Origin: QHBQ01 sp038230695
GTDB lineage: Bacteria; Chloroflexota; Chloroflexia; QHBQ01
Direction: 5' to 3'
Length of the DNA stretch: 6,250 bases
NCBI GenBank assembly: GCA_038230695.1
Contig: JBBRMT010000266.1
Coordinates: forward strand, 1-6,250
Shown here: positions 1-3,797 of the stretch, piece by piece
Layout of the letters: every line of letters starts with the position of its first letter
Position numbering within the stretch: position 1 is the stretch's first letter
Notes under the pieces: model-generated
Seen by the model: only the letters and a program-made list of their open reading frames with translations
The model's database searches: none
Told to the model about the DNA's origin: nothing
Made by a program: the position numbers and the translations under genes

Positions 1-1068
1 AGCTTGCTGCAGATGCTCACCGGCTTGCTGATCGCCAGCGTCACGTTGGCCGCTAGCAGCGCCAACTACGCCATCAACTGGGAACAGCAGGGGGCGGGTG
101 GCGGCGAGGGCGCGACCTCAAGCAGCTATCGGCTCGACACTACTATCGGCCAGCCGGTGGCCGGTTATGCCAACAGCGTCAACTACCAGGCGTATATGGG
201 CTATCGTCAGCAGTTCGGCACGCCGGGGGCAACCAACACGCCAGTGCTGATCACTGCGACACCGACCAATACCTACACGCCAACACCAACCGAGACACCG
301 GGCGGCCCCACCCACACGCCGAGCGCGACCCCGCGAATTACCAACACGCCCAGCGACGTGACCCCCACGCCCCGTGCATCGGACACGCCACGACCAACAG
401 ATACACCAGGCGGCGCTACCTTTACTCCGCGCCCCAGCGACACGCCACGAGCGACCACCACACCGACACCAGGCGGACCGACCCCCACCGATTGCCCCAA
501 CCCATTCGTGGACACTGCGGGTGACATCTTCTACCCGGCCATCCATTACCTGTACTGCCGTGGCGTGGTCAATGGCACCGATAGCAGCCACTTCAGCCCG
601 CACGGCACCTCGACTAGAGGGCAGTTCGCCAAGGTGGTGGTACTCGGCTTCGGCCTGTCGCTGTACACGCCATCGGGAGCGCAGGACTTCACCGATGTGC
701 CGCCCAGCTACTTCGCTTACGTGTTTATCGAAACCGGCTTCCATAACGCCATCCTCAGCGGCTTCGACAGCGGCACCTGCATTGCTGCGGGAGCGACCCC
801 GCCCTGCTACCTGCCCAACCGGCCCATCACCCGCGGGCAGCTAACCAAGCTGGTGGTCAACGCGGCGCACTATCCACTATTCACGCCAACGGGTGGCACG
901 CCCACGTTCAGCGATGTGCCAGCCTCCAATGTGTTCTTCGTCAGCATCGAAACCGCGCACCAGAAAGGCATCATCAACGGCTACCCTGGGGGCATCTTCC
1001 TGCCCAACCAGAACATCCTGCGCGACCAGATGTGCCAGATTGTCTACAAAGGGGTGACGACACCGTAG
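1..1068 (+). CDS. Secreted SLH-domain surface protein with Thr/Pro-rich linker (5' end probably outside the window)
   Basis: The frame is open from base 1 to the TAG at 1066-1068. TTG at 4 and ATG at 13 are possible starts, but neither gives the basic residues expected at the front of a signal peptide and no ribosome binding site is visible, so the true start is probably upstream. Counting the TTG codon as residue 1, the order is: hydrophobic export segment (about 4-20, LLIASVTLAASSA); a Gly-rich module (about 21-70) with GGGEGATSSSYRLDTTIGQP, a pattern recurrent in secreted Chloroflexota proteins; a Thr/Pro linker (72-162); and three SLH domains starting at F168 (FVDTAGD), F229 (FTDVPPS) and F302 (FSDVPAS). 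SLH 1 and 2 keep the TRGQ motif (STRGQ, ITRGQ); SLH 3 has ILRDQ. SLH domains usually hold exported proteins non-covalently on the cell envelope. Cysteines 164/185 and 259/268 could form disulfides. No catalytic domain is visible, so the role beyond surface attachment is unknown. Confidence 0.88.
   Translation, partial: SLLQMLTGLLIASVTLAASSANYAINWEQQGAGGGEGATSSSYRLDTTIGQPVAGYANSVNYQAYMGYRQQFGTPGATNTPVLITATPTNTYTPTPTETPGGPTHTPSATPRITNTPSDVTPTPRASDTPRPTDTPGGATFTPRPSDTPRATTTPTPGGPTPTDCPNPFVDTAGDIFYPAIHYLYCRGVVNGTDSSHFSPHGTSTRGQFAKVVVLGFGLSLYTPSGAQDFTDVPPSYFAYVFIETGFHNAILSGFDSGTCIAAGATPPCYLPNRPITRGQLTKLVVNAAHYPLFTPTGGTPTFSDVPASNVFFVSIETAHQKGIINGYPGGIFLPNQNILRDQMCQIVYKGVTTP
217..489 (+). repeat. 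Thr/Pro-rich low-complexity linker region (gene 1)
   Basis: About 91 codons of irregular repeats built on TNTP, TPTPT, SDTPR and GGPT units, dominated by ACx and CCx codons. Such linkers join exported modules in Chloroflexota and are plausible O-glycosylation targets (inference). The repeats are degenerate and of uneven length, so this is a coding low-complexity tract and not a true tandem array. A similar linker occurs in the gene at the right end of the window. Confidence 0.85.
472..581 (+). repeat. Duplicated linker-SLH junction, copy 1
   Basis: This 110-bp stretch codes for GGPTPTDCPNPFVDTAGD and the first half of SLH 1. It aligns without gaps to 6141-6250, with 9 differences by eye (about 92% identity). 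Eight of the nine are synonymous and one changes Pro to Ser. The last 35 bases are identical in both copies. It is a direct repeat 5.67 kb from its partner, and the partner is cut by the window edge, so the homology may extend further. Confidence 0.9.
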
Positions 1069-1098
1069 GCATGACGCACGAGGGATAACGCATGGACA

Positions 1099-1130
1099 GG
1101 GGCGCATCGTGAGATGCGTTCCTATTCTAT
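1099..1130 (+). terminator. Probable intrinsic terminator of the SLH gene
   Basis: This lies 30 bp past the TAG of the left gene. The stem pairs GGGGCGCATC (1099-1108) with GATGCGTTCC (1113-1122) around a GTGA loop: 10 bp including two G-U pairs, followed by the moderately T-rich TATTCTAT. The two G-U pairs become A-C mismatches on the other strand, so the hairpin favours plus-strand transcripts. The T tract is weak, so termination may be partial. The rest of the 110-bp convergent gap holds only a weak 5-bp stem at 1142-1158 (AACCT/AGGTT), which might serve the opposing gene. Confidence 0.55.
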
Positions 1131-1178
1131 AGCACCAACAAACCTGCTGCCGAGGTTGGGGAGAATGTCGAATTGTGT

Positions 1179-3569
1179 CTATGCTAGAGCGTAGGCGATT
1201 GCATCTGCCTCACTAAGCGCTTCACCCTCGCCCCAAGCTTTACTGAACTCATCTGCCCCTTGAATGGCGCGCAGCCTGGCAACATCTCGATCTACCTCCA
1301 TTATTTCACTGTCTGGTACTGGTATCCCGATCGTGCGGCGCAGCATTGCCGCTGCTGCATATAGTTTGATGGCACGGGATTGCAGCCCCTGGGCGGTCGC
1401 CAGGTCAGCGAACCCTTCTAGCGAGATCGCCACTGCGGGTTTGTCGTCGCGGCGCAGCTTCAGCTCCAGGCTCTCCCGATAGTACGCATCGGCAACTGGG
1501 TAATCTCCAGCCCACCGTGCAACGTTACCCAGGTTATGGAGGATACTGGTAAGGATGCGTTCGTCGCCGATGCTACGAGCAAGGTCTCTGCTCTCGTCGT
1601 AATAGGCGCTAGCCTTCCGGTAGTCCCCCTGCATTCTCGCCACTACCCCAAGATTGTTGAGGCTGTAGGCGATACCTAGCTGATCGGCAAGTTGTCGCTT
1701 GATGATCAGGCTCTCCTCGAAGTACATCCGGGCCGCCTCATAATTTCCTTGATAAAGCGCGAGAGTACCCAAGTTGTTCAGGCTCTGCGCCACAGCGATT
1801 GGTTCGCCCAGCGACCGCCTCATCTGCAAGCTGCGGCGGTAGTATATGGTGGCGCTAGTGTAGTCAGACTGGAACAGCGCCAGGTTGCCCGCCGCGTTGA
1901 AGGCATCCGCCGCCAATATGGGGTCTACTCCTTCGCCAATTTGAAGTGCGTCAGCCAGCAATTGTCGCCCCTCGGCAAGATAGCCGCGCACATACCAGAA
2001 GCGCCATAGCGCCTTTGCCATCCTGAGCGCCTGGTGTGGCGACTCCTCCAGAAACCAGGTAAGCGCTGCCCTGATATTGGGGTAGGCAGCTTCCAATTGA
2101 TGAAGGAAGTTAACCTGGTTGGTACCGGTCAACTCCAGCTCGGCACGCTCAACTATGTCGAGATAAAACTCGGCGTGGATTTGACGGATGCGTTGCTCCT
2201 CACCACTCTCCTTCAGCCGCAGCAGCGCATACTCTCTGACCATCTCTAGCATATGGTAGCTCGTCTGCGGCACATTGGCATCACTATCACGCCTGATTAT
2301 GGACTTGTCAACTAGGCCACTCAGAAGGTGGATGGCATCCTCACCCGCCACTGCTTCTACCGCTGATAGCGAGAAGGTGGTTACAAAGGTGGCGAGGTTA
2401 CGCAGCAGACTCTGTTCAGGCAAGGAGAGCAGGTTGTAGCTCCAATCGAGGGCGGCATACAGGGTCTGATGGCGGTCAGGTGCGGAGCGTGGCCCATCGG
2501 CAAGCAGCGTGAAGCGGTTCGCCAGGCGCTCTGCGATCTCTGTAAGCGACATCATTCCTACCCGCGCCGCAGTAAGCTCGATCGCCAGCGGCAAACCATC
2601 GAGGTGGCTTACAATTTCTCGCACAGCTGCAGCATTACTCTGACTTAGATGCAGCTTGGGGCTGACTGCGCCTGCCCGGGCCATAAACAACTGCACCGCT
2701 TCGTAGCGGGCAAGTTGCTCGGCATAAAGCTTGATTCCCACCGGCGGCAGGCTCAACGGTTCGAGCGGCATTACCACTTCACCATCAACCTTGAGTCGCT
2801 CCCGGCTGGTGGCGAGGATACGTAGCTGCGAAGTATGACTAAGTAGCTGATGCACAACTTCCGCACAGGAGCTGATCAGGTGTTCACAGTTGTCCAGAAC
2901 GAGCAACACGCTTCTCTCGTTCAGCGCCTCTAGCAGAGTAGCGTCAAGTGGTCTATTAGGCTCCTCCTTTACTCTCATTGCATGGGCAACTGCCTGGTAC
3001 ACCAGGTCAGGAGAGTGCAACGATGCGAGTTCGACCAGATGTACACTGTCATAGCTGGTGACCCGTTTTCTGGCTACCTCTAGCGCCACTCTAGTCTTGC
3101 CCACCCCTCCCATCCCAATCACAGTGATGAGACGGGCATCGTCGAGCCGCGCGGCAACTTCTCCCACCTCCCGCTTTCGCCCAATTATCTCAGTAAGCGG
3201 CTGGGGCAAATTACTTACCAGCGCGGCTACCAGCCGGGTGGGAGGCGTAGCGGGCGCAAGGCTATCCAGCGGGGGAGAGGCCCACTCTGCCGCACTGAAG
3301 TCCGGGGCGCCACTCAGATTGAGAAGTTCCCATACTTCGGCGCGAGTGGTAATTGCTCCCCACTCGCAAAGTACCCGCACGATGGCACGGGCATCGCGGC
3401 TGGTCAACTTCGCGCCCGTCGTAGCATTGAGGCGTTTACCCAGTTCACTGCGGCTGAGGCCTACCGCCTCGGCCAAGTCGGCGACAGTGGCGCGGCGGGC
3501 ATCGTCATAAGGAATGGCGCGGCGGTAGAGTTCGCGCACCCGGGTACGAAATAGGTTCAAGTTGTACAT
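1179..3569 (-). CDS. STAND (NB-ARC-like) ATPase-TPR transcriptional regulator with N-terminal HTH-like region
   Basis: A 796-aa protein if started at the ATG whose complement is 3567-3569. That ATG follows GAGGAG by 9 nt and is preferred over an in-frame TTG at 3590, which would add 7 residues. Residues about 25-85 (VADLAEAVGLSRSELGKRL, then a second helical segment) look like a helix-turn-helix DNA-binding region, but divergent. The ATPase core has Walker A GMGGVGKT (152-159), Walker B LLVLD (222-226), ATSRERL (253-259) and the GLPLA motif (325-329), followed by a winged-helix-like segment (about 366-425). The C-terminal half holds four clear TPRs of about 40 residues (about 555-589, 594-629, 634-669, 673-709), a fifth weaker one (714-748), and a tail common in AfsR/LuxR-associated ATPases. 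In this family ligand or partner binding by the TPRs is thought to control nucleotide-dependent oligomerisation. The gene is divergent from the SBBP-SLH gene, its most likely target (inference). An immune-type STAND sensor is less likely, because no effector domain is visible. Confidence 0.92.
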   Translation of the reverse strand: MYNLNLFRTRVRELYRRAIPYDDARRATVADLAEAVGLSRSELGKRLNATTGAKLTSRDARAIVRVLCEWGAITTRAEVWELLNLSGAPDFSAAEWASPPLDSLAPATPPTRLVAALVSNLPQPLTEIIGRKREVGEVAARLDDARLITVIGMGGVGKTRVALEVARKRVTSYDSVHLVELASLHSPDLVYQAVAHAMRVKEEPNRPLDATLLEALNERSVLLVLDNCEHLISSCAEVVHQLLSHTSQLRILATSRERLKVDGEVVMPLEPLSLPPVGIKLYAEQLARYEAVQLFMARAGAVSPKLHLSQSNAAAVREIVSHLDGLPLAIELTAARVGMMSLTEIAERLANRFTLLADGPRSAPDRHQTLYAALDWSYNLLSLPEQSLLRNLATFVTTFSLSAVEAVAGEDAIHLLSGLVDKSIIRRDSDANVPQTSYHMLEMVREYALLRLKESGEEQRIRQIHAEFYLDIVERAELELTGTNQVNFLHQLEAAYPNIRAALTWFLEESPHQALRMAKALWRFWYVRGYLAEGRQLLADALQIGEGVDPILAADAFNAAGNLALFQSDYTSATIYYRRSLQMRRSLGEPIAVAQSLNNLGTLALYQGNYEAARMYFEESLIIKRQLADQLGIAYSLNNLGVVARMQGDYRKASAYYDESRDLARSIGDERILTSILHNLGNVARWAGDYPVADAYYRESLELKLRRDDKPAVAISLEGFADLATAQGLQSRAIKLYAAAAMLRRTIGIPVPDSEIMEVDRDVARLRAIQGADEFSKAWGEGEALSEADAIAYALA

Positions 3570-3578
3570 AAAGGAATT

Positions 3579-3584
3579 CTCCTC
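3579..3584 (-). promoter_or_regulatory. Ribosome binding site of the STAND regulator
   Basis: GAGGAG on the minus strand, 9 nt before the ATG at 3569-3567. It falls inside the 7-codon extension that a TTG start at 3590 would create, so it decides the start in favour of the ATG. Confidence 0.8.
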
Positions 3585-3643
3585 GCTCAATCGAAAGCGG
3601 AGTTGAAGCAGTTAGCAGCAGGAGATAGTCGCGTGTGCTACGT

Positions 3644-3672
3644 ATTATACAGGTTTTTTTTCGTATCGTCAG
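3644..3672 (-). promoter_or_regulatory. Sigma-70-like promoter of the STAND regulator
   Basis: On the minus strand a perfect -10 TATAAT (3649-3644) lies 17 bp downstream of CTGACG (3672-3667), which matches TTGACA at 4 of 6 positions. Transcription would start near 3637, giving a leader of about 68 nt before the ATG. The spacer contains a run of eight A residues (plus-strand T at 3654-3661). Three tandem GCACCCA units begin 8 bp upstream of the -35. Confidence 0.7.
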
Positions 3673-3680
3673 GCAAGTCA

Positions 3681-3707
3681 GCACCCAAAAGCACCCAAAA
3701 GCACCCA
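3681..3707. repeat. Three tandem GCACCCA units with 10-bp period, candidate operator
   Basis: GCACCCAAAA occurs twice in succession (3681-3700), followed by a third GCACCCA (3701-3707) that then diverges. The units are in phase with one DNA helical turn. They sit at about -44 to -70 of the minus-strand regulator promoter and about -59 to -33 of the likely plus-strand start. Tandem direct repeats at about helical spacing near the -35 are the known site type of AfsR/SARP regulators. Binding by the adjacent STAND protein is an inference. Confidence 0.6.
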
Positions 3708-3727
3708 GATACGGACATCCACACAGT

Positions 3728-3733
3728 TATAAT
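3728..3733 (+). promoter_or_regulatory. -10 box of the SBBP-SLH gene; no recognisable -35
   Basis: A perfect TATAAT, giving a likely start near 3740. At spacers of 15-18 bp the upstream bases (within 3704-3712) do not resemble TTGACA, and there is no TGn extension. The position where a -35 should sit adjoins the last GCACCCA unit, which suggests activator-dependent transcription. Confidence 0.55.
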
Positions 3734-3782
3734 TTTGTTTATGGCAGGGGGATTCCACCCCGTTGGCAAATCGTATAAGTTG

Positions 3783-3789
3783 AAAGGAG
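3783..3789 (+). promoter_or_regulatory. Ribosome binding site of the SBBP-SLH gene
   Basis: AAAGGAG ending 8 nt before the ATG at 3798-3800. It supports this start over an upstream in-frame ATG at 3741, which has no such site. Confidence 0.85.
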
Positions 3790-3797
3790 CAATAAAG

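Noticed and set aside
273..527. Minus-strand open frame rich in GV/PPGV repeats, similar to one at 5873-6196
   Set aside because: Both are antisense readings of the Thr/Pro linkers (ACx/CCx codons read backwards as Gly/Val). Their resemblance comes from the duplicated linker-SLH cassette and not from real paralogous genes.
374..844. Plus-strand open frame of 156 codons overlapping the left SLH gene
   Set aside because: Out-of-frame shadow of the SLH gene, whose three SLH repeats fix the real frame.
1179..3569. STAND protein as an antiphage (Avs-like) immune sensor
   Set aside because: It has no nuclease, protease, TIR or other effector domain. The N-terminus is HTH-like and the neighbours are surface proteins, which fits a regulator better.
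3570..3590. TTG start at 3590 for the STAND regulator
   Set aside because: The GAGGAG ribosome binding site lies inside this extension and is ideally spaced for the ATG at 3569.
3681..3707. Tandem decamers as a CRISPR fragment or iteron origin
   Set aside because: Only three short contiguous units with no spacers, and no cas, rep or partition gene nearby.
3748..3761. GGGG-attcca-CCCC hairpin in the SBBP gene leader as a riboswitch or terminator
   Set aside because: Only a 4-bp stem with no T tract and no recognisable aptamer.
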